The position numbers and the translations under genes are program-made. The notes below the pieces were generated by a model. The model searched no databases and was not told the DNA's origin. It saw only the letters and a program-made list of their open reading frames with translations. From assembly GCF_040546595.1 (NCBI RefSeq), contig NZ_JBEPOB010000001.1, positions 4,403,001 through 4,467,000 of the forward strand: DNA of 64,000 nucleotides. Direction: 5' to 3'. This document shows positions 8,809 to 19,333 of the stretch, in pieces (positions within the stretch are counted from its first letter, which is position 1; each line of letters starts with the position of its first letter). This DNA comes from Bosea sp. OAE506 (GTDB lineage Bacteria; Pseudomonadota; Alphaproteobacteria; Rhizobiales; Beijerinckiaceae).

Positions 8809-10794
8809 TCACTCCGCCGGCTGCGGCGCGGCGGCGGGCTCTACCCGCGATCGCCGCGGTGCCGCCAGCCGGAAGCGCCGATCCGTCAGCGAGAGCGCGC
8901 CGCCCAGGGACATCACGATCGCGCCGATCCAGATCAGCAGGATCAGCGGCTTGTCGTACAGCCGCACCGCGATGGAGCCGTCGCCCTGCGGCTCTCCCAG
9001 CGCGACATAGGCCTGGCTGAGGCCATCGGTGCGGATGCCGGCCTCGGTCGTCGGCATGTTGCGTGCCGTGTAGACGCGCTTGGCGGCCTCGAGCGGGGCG
9101 AGTTCGCGATTGCCGGAGAAGAGTTGGAAACGCGCTACCTCGGCCCTGAAATTGGGGCCGCTGCGGGGGAGGACGGATTCGAGGACGACAGTGTAGCGGC
9201 CGCTGGTCAGGCGTTCGCCCGGCTTCAGTACGCCGATGGCCTCTGTGCTCCAGGCGGCGGCGGCGATGCCGATGACGCTGACGCCGACACCGGCATGGGC
9301 CAGCGCCGTGCCCCAGGCCGAGCGCGGCAGGCCCTTGGCCCGCGACAGCATCGCCGGCCAGCCGCTGGCACGGGCGAAGATGCGGTCCCCGAGATCGAAG
9401 GCCGCGCCGAGCACGAGGAAGACACCGAGACCGACGCCGAGCGGCGCCAGCACCGGCCCGCCCCAGCTCCAAGCCACGAGGGCGAAGGCCGCGACGAGGG
9501 CGAGCGCGAAGGCGGCGAGGTTGCGCTGGGCCGCGCCCAGCAGGTCGCCGCGCTTCCAGGCCAGGGTCTGGCCGAGCGGCAGCAGCAGCAGCAGCGGCAC
9601 CAGCACGGGCACGAAGGTCGCGTTGAAGAAGGGCGGGCCGACGGAGATCTTGTCGCCCGTCACCATCTCAAGCACCAGAGGATACAGCGTGCCGACGAAG
9701 ACCGTGGCGCAGGCGGTGGCGATGAAGACGTTGTTGACGACCAGCGCCCCTTCCCGGGAGACCGGCGCGAACAGGCCGCCCTGCCGCAGCAGTGGCGCCC
9801 GCCAGGCGAAGAGCGCGAGCGAGCCCCCGACGAAGAAGACGAGGATGCAGAGGATGAAGAGGCCGCGCGCGGGGTCGGTCGCGAAGGAGTGGACCGAGGT
9901 CAGAACCCCCGAGCGGACGATGAAGGTGCCGAGCAGAGAGAGCGAGAAGGTCAGGATCGCGAGCAGGATCGTCCAGACCTTCAGCGCGTCGCGCTTCTCC
10001 ATCACCACGGTCGAGTGGATCAGCGCCGTGCCGGCGAGCCAGGGCATCAGCGAGGCGTTCTCGACCGGGTCCCAGAACCACCAGCCGCCCCAGCCGAGCT
10101 CGTAATAGGCCCAGTAAGACCCCATCGCGATGCCGAGCGTCAGGAAGACCCAGGCCAGCAGCGTCCAGGGCCGCACGGCGCGCGCCCAGACCGCGTCGAT
10201 GCGCCCATCGATCAGCGCCGCGACGGCAAAGGCATAGGTGATCGAGAAGCCGACATAGCCGACATAGAGCAGGGGCGGATGGATCGCGAGGCCAAGGTCC
10301 TGGAGGATGGGGTTGAGGTCCTGGCCGTCGGGTGGCGCCGGCACCAGCCGCCGGAACGGGTTCGAGGTCAGCAGGGTGAAGGCCAAGAAGGCGACCGTGA
10401 CTATGCCCTGCGCGGCGAGCGTGCCGGCCCGCAGCCGCACTGGCAGCGAACGGCGCGAGAACGCGACCAGCGCCCCGAACAGCGTCAGGATCAGCACCCA
10501 GAGCAGCATCGAGCCCTCATGGTTGCCCCAGACGGAGGTCAATTTGTAGATCAGCGGCTGCGTCGAATGCGAGTTGGCGACGACGTTCTCGACCGAGAAG
10601 TCCGAGCGGACATAGGACGTCACGAGCGCCGCGAAGGCGAGCGCCACCAGCATGAAGCAGGTGACGGCGGCGGCCGAGCCGACACTGGCGAGTGCACGAT
10701 CGTGACGCGCCACGCCCCAGAGCGGAACGATCGACTGGACGACGGCGACGCCCAGCGCCAGCGCCAGCGCGAAATGGCCGATCTCGACGATCAT
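8809..10794 (-). CDS. ccmF: Heme lyase CcmF/CycK
   Basis: A 661-residue polytopic membrane protein that transfers heme from holo-CcmE to apocytochrome c. Many hydrophobic segments are visible. The WWD heme-handling motif is present as WGGWWFWDPVENASLMPW around residue 235, along with LGLAIHPPLLYVGYVGF and GTFIVRSGVLTSVHSFA, all family hallmarks. Length matches the family. It lies 7 bp after ccmE and nearly abuts ccmH, so it is operonic. Confidence 0.97.
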   Translation of the reverse strand: MIVEIGHFALALALGVAVVQSIVPLWGVARHDRALASVGSAAAVTCFMLVALAFAALVTSYVRSDFSVENVVANSHSTQPLIYKLTSVWGNHEGSMLLWVLILTLFGALVAFSRRSLPVRLRAGTLAAQGIVTVAFLAFTLLTSNPFRRLVPAPPDGQDLNPILQDLGLAIHPPLLYVGYVGFSITYAFAVAALIDGRIDAVWARAVRPWTLLAWVFLTLGIAMGSYWAYYELGWGGWWFWDPVENASLMPWLAGTALIHSTVVMEKRDALKVWTILLAILTFSLSLLGTFIVRSGVLTSVHSFATDPARGLFILCILVFFVGGSLALFAWRAPLLRQGGLFAPVSREGALVVNNVFIATACATVFVGTLYPLVLEMVTGDKISVGPPFFNATFVPVLVPLLLLLPLGQTLAWKRGDLLGAAQRNLAAFALALVAAFALVAWSWGGPVLAPLGVGLGVFLVLGAAFDLGDRIFARASGWPAMLSRAKGLPRSAWGTALAHAGVGVSVIGIAAAAWSTEAIGVLKPGERLTSGRYTVVLESVLPRSGPNFRAEVARFQLFSGNRELAPLEAAKRVYTARNMPTTEAGIRTDGLSQAYVALGEPQGDGSIAVRLYDKPLILLIWIGAIVMSLGGALSLTDRRFRLAAPRRSRVEPAAAPQPAE

Positions 10795-10801
10795 GAACGC
10801 C

Positions 10802-11332
10802 TCATGGTGCGGCCTTGGCGGCCGGTTTGGAGGACGCGGCCGGCGCAGCGGGGTCGCCGGGCTGCCAGTGCCCCTGCTTCTTCAGCGCATCCGCGACCTC
10901 GCGCGGCATATAGGTCTCGTCATGCTTGGCGAGGACGGAATCCGCCCGGAATTGCGTACCCCCCTGGAACACGCCCTCCGTCACCACGCCCTGCCCTTCG
11001 CGGAACAGATCCGGCAGCAGGCCCTCATAGCTGACCTTGATGACGGTGCGGCTGTCGGTGATCGAGAAGGCAACGCGCTGGCCTGGCCCGCGCGTGACCG
11101 AGCCCTGCTCGACCAACCCGCCCAAGCGCATGCGGGTCCCCGGCGCCACGCCCTTCTCGGCGATTTCGCTCGGCCCGTAGAAGAACACGATGGTGTCGCG
11201 CAGCGCGAACAGCACCAGCCCAGCCGCCAGGCACAGCACCGCGCCCGCCGCGCCGATCAGCAGCAGCCGTCGCTGCTTGCGTGTGTAGCGGCGCCGCCCG
11301 GCGAGCGGCCGCGCAGGCTCGACGGTGGTCAT
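10802..11332 (-). CDS. ccmE: Cytochrome c maturation heme chaperone CcmE/CycJ
   Basis: A 176-residue periplasmic heme chaperone anchored by one N-terminal membrane helix ([22 protein letters not shown]). It binds heme covalently through the His in [10 protein letters not shown], which fits the HxxxY signature, and hands it to CcmF. ATG 11332 overlaps the ccmI stop as ATGA and directly precedes a basic cytosolic stretch ([10 protein letters not shown]). The tail is Ala/Pro/Lys-rich and probably flexible. Confidence 0.96.
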   Translation of the reverse strand: MTTVEPARPLAGRRRYTRKQRRLLLIGAAGAVLCLAAGLVLFALRDTIVFFYGPSEIAEKGVAPGTRMRLGGLVEQGSVTRGPGQRVAFSITDSRTVIKVSYEGLLPDLFREGQGVVTEGVFQGGTQFRADSVLAKHDETYMPREVADALKKQGHWQPGDPAAPAASSKPAAKAAP

Positions 11333-12429
11333 GGCGCGGTCTCCTTCAGGGCCAGTTCCTCCGCCAGCGCATCGAGCGCGGCCGCTGCCGCGGCATCCTG
11401 CGCAAGTCGCGTCCGCGCAAGAGCCAGCGCCTCGCGCGCCGCCGCCTTGTCGCCGAGCACGACCTGGGAGCGGATCAGGCGGGTCCATTCCGGCAGGGAC
11501 CCTCCGCCTGCCTGCAGACGTGCCGCGAGCCCGTCGACCATAGCACGGATCGCCGCCTGCTGGTCCGCCGGCGCAAGGGAGGCCAGGCCGCCTGCCTTCT
11601 CGGCATCGAGGCGCGCCAGCCTCTGCCGCACCGCCTGCGCCCAGGGCGCGTCGGCCGGGGCTTCGCCGAGCAGCGTGCGCAGCGCCTCGGCCGCGCCCGT
11701 CGCGTCGCCGTCCTGCTCCTGGCCGATCGCGAGGAAGAAGCGCGCCCGCGCGTTCTTCGCGTCCATGCGCAGGGCGTCGGCGAAGCTCGTGCGGGCCGCC
11801 GCGGTGACGACGCCGCCGGCCGCCAGCGTGCGCGCCTCGCCGAGGCCGGCATGAGCCTCGGCGCTGGCCTCGCCGTGGCGGATCGCCTGGGCGAAGGCAG
11901 TCGCCGCGTCGTCATAGCGGCCCTGGCGCATATAGACCGGGGCGACGACCGACCAGCCTTTGCCATCGGTGGGATTGGCTGCGAGATGCGTCTCGATGCG
12001 GGCGAGAGCGAGCGCGAAATCCTGGCGGGAGGAATCGGCCTGAAGGCGGGCCGCGAGCGGCTCATCCGGCCGGCCGGGCGAGCCATAGGCGCCGTAGACC
12101 AGCAAGGCCAGCAGCGGCACGCAGGACAGGGCCAGAGCCGAGCTCGCGCGGCGACGGCGCAGCGACGATTCGGTCTCGCCCTCCGGGCCGCTCTCGTCAC
12201 CCGAGGCGCGCAGCAGGCGGCGCGCTGCCTCGGCACGGGCGGCCTCGGCCTCGGCCGGACCGATCAGCCTGCGCCCGAGATCGCGGTCGATCTCGCCGAG
12301 CTGCGAGCGGTAGAGGCTCCTGGCATCCGCGACATCGGCAAAGGCCAGCGCGCGGCCCCGCCCGAGCGGCCAGAGCAGGGCGAAGATCGCCGCCCCCGTC
12401 ATGAGCGCGAAGATGATCCAGATCAGCAT
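11329..12429 (-). CDS. ccmI: Cytochrome c maturation protein CcmI/CycH
   Basis: A 366-residue membrane-anchored TPR protein that holds apocytochrome c during heme attachment. An N-terminal helix ([19 protein letters not shown]) and a second helix near residue 110 ([17 protein letters not shown]) bracket a cytosolic segment. The remaining periplasmic part has TPR-like repeats ([22 protein letters not shown]). It is the first gene of the ccm operon and overlaps ccmE by ATGA. It lies 76 bp after feuQ on the same strand. Confidence 0.92.
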   Translation of the reverse strand: MLIWIIFALMTGAAIFALLWPLGRGRALAFADVADARSLYRSQLGEIDRDLGRRLIGPAEAEAARAEAARRLLRASGDESGPEGETESSLRRRRASSALALSCVPLLALLVYGAYGSPGRPDEPLAARLQADSSRQDFALALARIETHLAANPTDGKGWSVVAPVYMRQGRYDDAATAFAQAIRHGEASAEAHAGLGEARTLAAGGVVTAAARTSFADALRMDAKNARARFFLAIGQEQDGDATGAAEALRTLLGEAPADAPWAQAVRQRLARLDAEKAGGLASLAPADQQAAIRAMVDGLAARLQAGGGSLPEWTRLIRSQVVLGDKAAAREALALARTRLAQDAAAAAALDALAEELALKETAP

Positions 12430-12505
12430 GCCACGCTCATAGCCAAAACCGGCGTCGGCTTCATGTCCGAAGATGGCGACATAGGGTCACGCGGCATGGG
12501 CATGG

Positions 12506-13876
12506 TCAGACCGAAGGGAGGATGAGGCGGGCGCGTAGACCGCCCAGCGGCGAGCGCTCGAGCGCGAGTTCTCCACCATAGAGCTTTGCGAGATCGACGA
12601 CGATGGAGAGGCCCAGGCCGGAACCGGGGGTGGCCTCGTCGAGGCGGCGGCCGCGCTTGAGCACATCGGCCTGCGCTTCGTCAGGCAGGCCCGGGCCGTC
12701 ATCGTCGATCAGCAGGGTGATGCGCCCTGCCCCGTCGGGCCGGTCGAGCGACACTGTCACCTTCGCCCTGGCCCATTTGAACGCGTTGTCGAGCAGATTG
12801 CCCAGCATCTCCTCGAGATCCTGCCGGTCGCCCCGGAAGCGCACCGACCCCGGGACGGCGTGGCTGCCGGCGATCACTCGGCCCTGGGAGATCTTGGCGA
12901 AGGTCCGGATCAGCGCATCCAGCGAGGGGGCGACCTCCGTGACGCCGCCCAGCGCGCCGGAGAGGGCCGCGGCACGGGCCCGGTCGAGGTAATACTGGAC
13001 CTGGTCGCGCATGACGGCAGCCTGGGTCCGCACCGTCTGCGGCAGATTGCCGTCGCCCGCCTCGGCCTCGTTCAGCATGACGCTGAGGGGTGTCTTCAGC
13101 GCATGGGCGAGATTGCCGACCTGCGTGCGGGCGCGGTCGAGGATCTCGTGATTCGCGTCGATGAGAAGATTGAGCTCGCCCGCCAAAGGGGCGAGATCGG
13201 GCGGATAGCTCCCGGCAATGCGCGGCGCCTCCCCGGTGCGGACCATGCCGACCGCGGCGCCTAGCCGCTTCAACGGGCGCAGTCCGTAGCGCACCTGAAC
13301 GATGGTGGAGGCGACGAGGGCAAGTCCCAGCAGCACGAATGTCATCGTGAGAGCGAGCCGGAAATCGCGGATATCGGCGTCGATCTCGTCCGAGGGGGCC
13401 GCGACCGCGACGGTGAAACGCCCATCCTCGCCGACATCGATCTCGCGCTCGAGAATGCGCAGCGACCGGTCGTCGGGGCCTGAGATGTAGCTCTCGCGCA
13501 GGCCACGGGCATTGGGCGCGATCGGCTGGTCGAGCAATTTCGGCAACTGGCCGCCCACCAACGAGCGCGAGGCGCGAATGCTCGGCCGTTCGCCGTCGAG
13601 GCGGATGATCTGCCAGTACCAGCCGGAGAGCGGCAGGTCGAAACGGGGCTCGCCGAGATCGCCGATCGCCTGCCGCTCGGTCTCGGGCGGCGCGGCGAGG
13701 TCGGCGATCAGTTCCTTGATGTAGACGCTAAGTCGCTCGTCGAAGCCACGCTCGGCCGAGCGGCGGTAGAACGTGGTCAGGCCGAAGCCGGCCAGCATCA
13801 GCACCAGCGCACAGCAGATCGCCGCCGAGATGAAGAGCCGCGCGCCCAGCGAGTAGCGATGCGAGCGGATCGGCAT
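12506..13876 (-). CDS. feuQ: FeuQ-like sensor histidine kinase
   Basis: A 456-residue inner-membrane kinase with TM1 around residues 13-36 and TM2 around 172-197 enclosing a periplasmic sensor. Cytosolic parts include HisKA with GNLAHALKTPLSVML (His near 257) and an ATPase domain with NLLDNAFKWARAKV, DDDGPGLP and GSGLGLSIVVDL. It is paired with feuP, 9 bp upstream, and followed by ccmI. In Rhizobium leguminosarum feuPQ is described together with cycHJKL in high-affinity iron uptake, and in Sinorhizobium meliloti FeuPQ controls osmoadaptation genes. The name rests on this order plus domain match, so the paralog is likely but not proven. Confidence 0.82.
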   Translation of the reverse strand: MPIRSHRYSLGARLFISAAICCALVLMLAGFGLTTFYRRSAERGFDERLSVYIKELIADLAAPPETERQAIGDLGEPRFDLPLSGWYWQIIRLDGERPSIRASRSLVGGQLPKLLDQPIAPNARGLRESYISGPDDRSLRILEREIDVGEDGRFTVAVAAPSDEIDADIRDFRLALTMTFVLLGLALVASTIVQVRYGLRPLKRLGAAVGMVRTGEAPRIAGSYPPDLAPLAGELNLLIDANHEILDRARTQVGNLAHALKTPLSVMLNEAEAGDGNLPQTVRTQAAVMRDQVQYYLDRARAAALSGALGGVTEVAPSLDALIRTFAKISQGRVIAGSHAVPGSVRFRGDRQDLEEMLGNLLDNAFKWARAKVTVSLDRPDGAGRITLLIDDDGPGLPDEAQADVLKRGRRLDEATPGSGLGLSIVVDLAKLYGGELALERSPLGGLRARLILPSV

Positions 13877-13885
13877 CGGTAGCGA

Positions 13886-14554
13886 TCAGACTTTTTCGGG
13901 CGCCGCTGCGATATAGCCCAGCCCGCGGACCGTCTCGATCACCTCGACGCCGAGCTTCTTGCGCAGCCGCCCCACGAAAACTTCGATCGTGTTGGAATCG
14001 CGGTCGAAATCCTGGTCGTAGAGATGCTCGACCAGCTCGGTCCGCGAGACGACGCGACCCTGATGGTGCATAAGATAAGCCAGCAGCCGGTATTCGTGAG
14101 ACGTCAGCTTGACCGGGTTGCCGTCGACCACGACGCGGCTGGCGCGGGTGTCGAGGCGCACCGGGCCGCAGACCAGTTCGGAGGTGGCGTGGCCGGCGGC
14201 GCGGCGCAGCAGGGCGCGGACGCGGGCCAGCAGTTCCTCGACATGGAAAGGCTTGGTGACGTAGTCGTCGGCGCCGGCGTCGAAGCCGCCGACCTTGTCG
14301 CTCCAGCGGTCGCGCGCGGTCAGGATCAGAACCGGCATGGTCTTGCCGGCGCGGCGCCAGCCCTGGAGCACGGCGACGCCGTCGACCTTCGGCAGCCCGA
14401 GATCGAGGATCACCGCGTCATAGGGCTCGGTCTCGCCGAGATAGAGCCCTTCCTCGCCGTCGAAGGCCTTGTCGACGGCGTAGCCGGCATTCTCCAGCGC
14501 GGTGACGATCTGGCGGTTGAGGTCCTTGTCGTCCTCGACGACGAGCAGTCTCAC
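13886..14554 (-). CDS. feuP: FeuP-like OmpR-family response regulator
   Basis: A 222-residue regulator. Its receiver domain has VEDD, the phospho-Asp in AVILDLGLPKVDG (about residue 51) and Lys in YVTKPFHVEELLARV. Its winged-helix domain has LTSHEYRLLAYLMHHQGRVVSRTEL and NTIEVFVGRLRKKLG. It is the first gene of a kinase pair with feuQ and lies upstream of the ccm operon, the arrangement described for rhizobial feuPQ-cycHJKL. It should act as a transcriptional activator once phosphorylated. Confidence 0.85.
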   Translation of the reverse strand: MRLLVVEDDKDLNRQIVTALENAGYAVDKAFDGEEGLYLGETEPYDAVILDLGLPKVDGVAVLQGWRRAGKTMPVLILTARDRWSDKVGGFDAGADDYVTKPFHVEELLARVRALLRRAAGHATSELVCGPVRLDTRASRVVVDGNPVKLTSHEYRLLAYLMHHQGRVVSRTELVEHLYDQDFDRDSNTIEVFVGRLRKKLGVEVIETVRGLGYIAAAPEKV

Positions 14555-14595
14555 GGCGGGTCATCTCCTGTTGGGCGGGCCCCAGACCAGCGGGC

Positions 14596-14916
14596 TCAGC
14601 GGATGGTGCCGACCTTGCCCGAATGGCCCTCGAGCGTCACCCGGGCGACTCGGCCATCGCGCTTCAGCGTGGTCACCACATAGACGTATTCATCCCCCTG
14701 CCGACAGAGGCGGATGCGGACGACCTCGCCGGGCGCGGCCTGGCGGGCATGGCGCGAGGCCTGCGCGGGCTGGATCACCCTCCCCTCCGCCACCGCGTCG
14801 CGCGTCTCGTCGGCGGACAGGCAGGCAATCGGCTCCGGATTGTCGATCGTGACGATCGGCAAGGGCGGCGCCAGCAGGGACAGGGCGATGACGGTTTCGA
14901 AGGGCATGGTCGACAT
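14596..14916 (-). CDS. Small exported protein upstream of feuP (PepSY-like or FeuN-like)
   Basis: 106 residues with a short hydrophobic N-terminus (VIALSLLAPPLPIVTI) suggesting export. Two cysteines (IACLS and IRLCRQ) could form a disulfide. The C-terminal half (YVYVVTTLKRDGRVARVTLEG) resembles the strand pattern of PepSY-type domains. It is encoded on the same strand 41 bp before feuP. In S. meliloti a small periplasmic protein, FeuN, encoded just upstream of feuP, restrains FeuQ. Position and size make this a candidate for that role, which is inference only. Confidence 0.6.
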   Translation of the reverse strand: MSTMPFETVIALSLLAPPLPIVTIDNPEPIACLSADETRDAVAEGRVIQPAQASRHARQAAPGEVVRIRLCRQGDEYVYVVTTLKRDGRVARVTLEGHSGKVGTIR

Positions 14917-14972
14917 CGGCTAATCCTGCACGCGTGAACACGCCATGAATGCTGCGGATCGCGGCGATTATG

Positions 14973-17900
14973 TCAGCGCACGGGCAGTCGTCCAATGTAT
15001 TCGTGCCCGCGCCCTGCCACCGCGCTGATCTGGGCGATCACGATCTCGATCTGCGGCTGCGGTGCGCCAAAATCGGCCAGTTCCGAGGCCGCGGGATAGA
15101 GCCAGACCGCCTCCTGCGTCGTCGTGCGCCGCAGTTCGATCCCCTCCTGCCTGACCGCGATCTCCCAGCGCTCGGTCTCCTCGCCCAGCGGAACCTCGGC
15201 CAGATCCCAGGAATCGCCGTCGATGCGCGTGCGCCGGATCCAGGACAGCCTTATGCCTTCGGCCTCCCGGCGAGCACGGGGATGGACGGGAGCCAAGGGC
15301 AGCAACGCAGCCGAACCGGCTGCGGCCGTGATCTCGACCACGCTCGCATCGGCGATGTCGCGCTGAACGGGTCCGATGCGGTAACGCCGCGCCACGCCCA
15401 GATCGGCGAGATCATCGGTGAGAGTGACGGCTGCTCCGTCGAGCACGACGACCCGCGAGCCGGCTGGCAGGCTCCTCCCGGCGGCGGGCTAGGAGCCCGC
15501 GATGCCCCTCACGAGGCCCGAAAGGCGGAAACGCCCGGGCCCGATCAGCTCGGCCTGCGAGGCCGTCACGATCTCGACCGCGCCCGTCGCATCGAGCAAG
15601 GCGATCGCATTGGCACCCGCCAGCGCCGCCTCGGGGGTCACTGATGCGAGAACGCCGCCGCGCAGGCGTATATCTAGCACGGCGTGGCGGTCGCTGCGCC
15701 AGAGCGGCCCCGGCGGCAGCACCGTCAGCGTCTCGCCGGCGATCGACGGCGCCTCGATCAGTCGCAGCAACGCAAAGGACCCTGCGTCGTCGGCCTGCCA
15801 AATGGCGAGCGCGCCCGGCCAGGGCGAGGCGTAGGCGGCGAGGGACAGCAGCGGCGGCGGCTGCGTCCGCACGATCGGCAGGGCGAGCGGGATGGCAAGC
15901 GGCCGGCCCGGCAGGGCCGGTGCGCTGCGCGGCGGGCGCGGCAGGCTGGGGAGCGAGCCACTGCGGTAGATTGCAGGTTCCACCGCCCGCGCACTCGCGC
16001 GGCGGGTGGGCCCGTCCTCGATCCGCGTCAGGCGGAACAGCCTTTCCCCGTCATCGACGGCGAGCGCCACGACGTCGCCGGGCTCGAGCTCCAGCCGATC
16101 GGGCGAGAGTTCGAGGTCGAGGGCCTCGCGGCCGGCCCAGATCTCCTGCAGTCGCCGATCCGCGAGGCGCTGGCCTTCCGCGAGGCGGGTGACGATCGGG
16201 GTCTCCACGCCGATCTCGCGCCGCGCGCCGCCGGCCAACCGTCGGGACAAAACTGCCGCCGTGCGGTAGTCGCTCTCGCCATCTGTGAAGCCGAGCCTCA
16301 ATTCGAGCGGCAATTCGCTTTCCTGGGCCCGGCGCAGCGCATAGGGCCGCCCTTCCCGATCAAGCACGAGATCGTCGAGGCCCAGCACCCGCGCCACCGT
16401 GCCGCCGCGGCCGCGAAAGACCAGCCGTCCGCCGCTCATCGTTGCGTCGAAGCCGAAGGCCTGGGCGAGCGGCTCCAGCGCCTGCCTCGCAGAAAGCGGG
16501 CGTTCCAGCACATAACCGTCGACGAAGCCGTCGACGGCGATCCCGTCGGCCGCAGGCAGACCGAAATCGGAGAGGATGCGCCGCAGCAGGCGGTCGGCCG
16601 GCGTGCCTTCGATGCGGCCGTTGAGCCAATGGCCAGTGTCGTGGGCGGCGCCGTCGGCCCAGATGCCGCCAAGATCGGGAAAGGCCGGGAACGGCCTCGC
16701 ATCATAGCTCCAGACGAAGATGTTGGCGGAGTCGACCATCCGCAGACCGCTGACCGGGTGCACCGGATTGCGATGCGCCTCGAAGCCGGGTCGCGCCGGA
16801 TCGAAGCCCGAGAGGATGGCCTCGAGACCGCGCGCCTGGACGAGATCGTCCCGCGCCCCGCTCGAAAAGGGCGGAACGCCGCCCTCTGTGGATTTCGCAT
16901 CGGGGAAGACGTTGGGCGCGTTTGCACCCTTGTCGACGGCCGGAATGCCGATCTCGGTCAGCCAGATCGGCTTGGCGCCCGGGATGTAGGGCGTCGCCAG
17001 CGTTTCGATGCCACCCACGCGCTCGATATGCGGCTGCGTCCACCAGCCGACCAGATCCTTGGGCCGGAAGACCCAGGGCTTGCCATAGGCTCCGTCTTCG
17101 ATCGGCAGGCGCGTCTGGTCGGCGCGGCCGGTGTCGTCGGCATAGAACCAGTTATAGGCCTCTCCCGAAGTCAGGCGGGAGCGGAGATAGGCGAGATCGG
17201 CCGGCCCCGACGCGATGGAAGCGTCGGCGTGGTCGGCGCCGTCGCGCCAGTCGGACAAGGGCGGGTAGAAGTCGATGCCGATCGCGCCGATCGCCGGTGA
17301 GGCCCAGAGCGGATCGAGCGGAAAGGCGACATCCTGGCCGTGATTGCGGACATGGGCGCCATATTCGGTCCAGTCAGCCGCATAGGTCAGTGTCGCCGAT
17401 GGCAGAATGCTCGCGACATCGCCGGCGAGAGCGACCAGTCCGTCGACCATGGGGTAGCCGGCCGCGCCCCGGACGTGGGTCAGGCCCGGCATCTCCGAGC
17501 CGAGCACGAAGGCCGAGACGCCACCAGCGATCTGCGCCAGCCGGGCGTAGTGCAGGATGAAGCGCCGATAGCTCCACTCGTCGGGCTGTGCGCAGACAAC
17601 CCGCTCGTCCTCGGTTGCAAGATCCGCGACAGTCAGGGTCCCGACAAAGGCATCGACCTGCGTGGCGGCCGCAGCGGTCCCGTCCAGACTGCCGCCGACG
17701 TCCGGCGCCGGGAAGCAGGTCACCCGGCCCCGCCACGGATAATGCGGTTGTCCCGCGGCGCCGGAGGCCGGGTCCGGCAGAGCGTTGCCGGCGGGAATGT
17801 CCATCATCAGAAAGGGATAGAGCACGACCTCGAGCCCATAGTCGTCGCGCAGCCGCCGGATCAGGCGGATCACGCTCTCATCCGAAGGCGTGCCGCCGAA

Positions 17901-18890
17901 GGCCGGGCGGCCATCGGCCTGGCTGACCACGCGAGCCCCGGCCCGGCTGAGCCCCGCCACCGTCCATTCGGCTCCTACCGTGGGCTTGTGCGCGATCTCG
18001 ACGCGGGGCGCGACCGTACACTGCTCGGCCCTCAGATCGTCGCCGAACCAGGCCACAACGAGAGCGACCCGTCGCAAATTCGGGCAGAGCGCCATCAGAT
18101 GGGCAATGGCGGTGTCGGCATCGGCGCCACCGTAGAGCTGGTGCCGGGTGAGGCTCTCGCTGACGCCCGCTTCCGGCTCGTGGCTGACCGCGCGCGTCTC
18201 GTAGACGAACTCCCCGGCGCCCGGGATCAAAGTCACGGCCCGGACCATCTGCCCGAGTCCTTCGATGGCGCGAACGACCTCGAATGAAAACTGCGGCACG
18301 CGATTGCCGTAGTCGGCGAGCGCAAAGCGCTCGAAGACGACATAGGCGAGGCCGCGATAGGCCGGAGCCTCGCCCGCCTCCTTCGCAGCGATCAGCGGGT
18401 CGGGCTCCTGAGCCTCGTCACCCTGGTGCACCCGCATGGCGACGGTCGCGACATCGAGTTCGCGCCCATCGACCCAGATCCGGCGGACGAAGGCGATCGG
18501 CCCCTCGCACAGCCCGATCGCGAGATTGGCGTAATAGCTGTAGGTGGTCTCGACGGTCTTCTGCTTGGGGCTGCCCTTCCCGCCGGTCTTGCTGCGCGTG
18601 ACAGAAACCTTGATCTCCTCCTCGAACCGCGTCGCCCAGATCAGCTGGCCGCCGATGCGGGCGCGGCCGTAGACGCGCGCGATGGCGGCGCCCTCGCTGG
18701 AGGCCAGCCCGCTGATCTCGCTGAGGCGCGGGCCCTCGACACTGCGCGTGCCCGCCGAACCGCCGAGCAGAGACTGGTCGATGCGCGCCCCGGCGATGCC
18801 GCCGACCGCCTGGCCGATCACGGCCCCGATCGGGCCGCCCAGAGCCGCGCCGAGCGCGTTGCCGGCGACCTGCAGAAGGAGAGTCGCCAT
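14973..18890 (-). pseudogene. GTA g15-type host-specificity/tail-tip protein, interrupted by an in-frame TAG
   Basis: The reading frame from ATG 18890 (MATLLLQVAGNALG) runs 1133 codons to TAG at 15489-15491. It then continues in the same frame without another stop to 14973, about 1305 codons in all, the usual length of GTA gp15. A short Gly/Ala-rich N-terminus precedes the GTA TIM-barrel-like domain (FILHYARLAQIAGGVSAFVLGSEM) and phage-tail-like repeats. The residues either side of the TAG read SGLVRGIAGS and then PAAGRSLPAGSRVVVLDG, a normal join if the stop were GAG (Glu). The lost C-terminal 172 residues belong to the receptor-facing end. The start overlaps the g14 stop (TGATG). Confidence 0.88.
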
Positions 18891-19333
18891 CAGTCGCTCG
18901 CTCCGGGAAAGGAAAAGACATGGCTCAGATGCCGGCGCCACCAGCGGGTGAAGGCGACCTCCGCGACCTGCGCGCCGTCATGGGCATGGATGATGCGGTC
19001 GGGCGTCGAGAGGATCGCGCAATGGCGTGCCGGCAGATGGCTGCGCCAGCGGAACAGCAGCACGTCGCCGGGCCGCTCCTGCCCCGGCGCGACCGGCACG
19101 AGGTGGCGCAGCGCGGCCTCGGCGAGCATCTCCGCCCCCAGCCGCTCGGCCCCGTCCTGCGTATGGGGAGGCGGCGCCTCTGGCTCCGGCCCGCGCAGAT
19201 CGCGCCAGACGCCGCGCACGAGCCCAAGGCAGTCGCAACCGACACCGCGCAGTGAGGCCTGGTGATGATAGGGCGTGCCGATCCAGCATCGCGCCGCCTC
19301 GACGATCGCCGCCCGCTCCAGAGGCGCGCTCAT
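18890..19333 (-). CDS. GTA g14-type NlpC/P60 peptidase
   Basis: A 147-residue cell-wall peptidase of the tail tip, thought to cut peptidoglycan during DNA delivery. It has the NlpC/P60 catalytic Cys35 in GVGCDCLGLVRGVW and the His in PARHCAILS. ATG 19333 is used because it overlaps the g13 stop as ATGA and gives the usual start (ERAAIVEAARCWIGTPY). The stop overlaps the g15 start by one base. The open frame upstream of 19333 is a shadow of g13. Confidence 0.92.
   Translation of the reverse strand: MSAPLERAAIVEAARCWIGTPYHHQASLRGVGCDCLGLVRGVWRDLRGPEPEAPPPHTQDGAERLGAEMLAEAALRHLVPVAPGQERPGDVLLFRWRSHLPARHCAILSTPDRIIHAHDGAQVAEVAFTRWWRRHLSHVFSFPGASD

Noticed and set aside
9124..11034. Plus-strand 636-codon frame opposite ccmF
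   Set aside because: Composition is Glu/Arg/Gln-rich with no domain and no ribosome site; the opposite strand is a certain ccmF.
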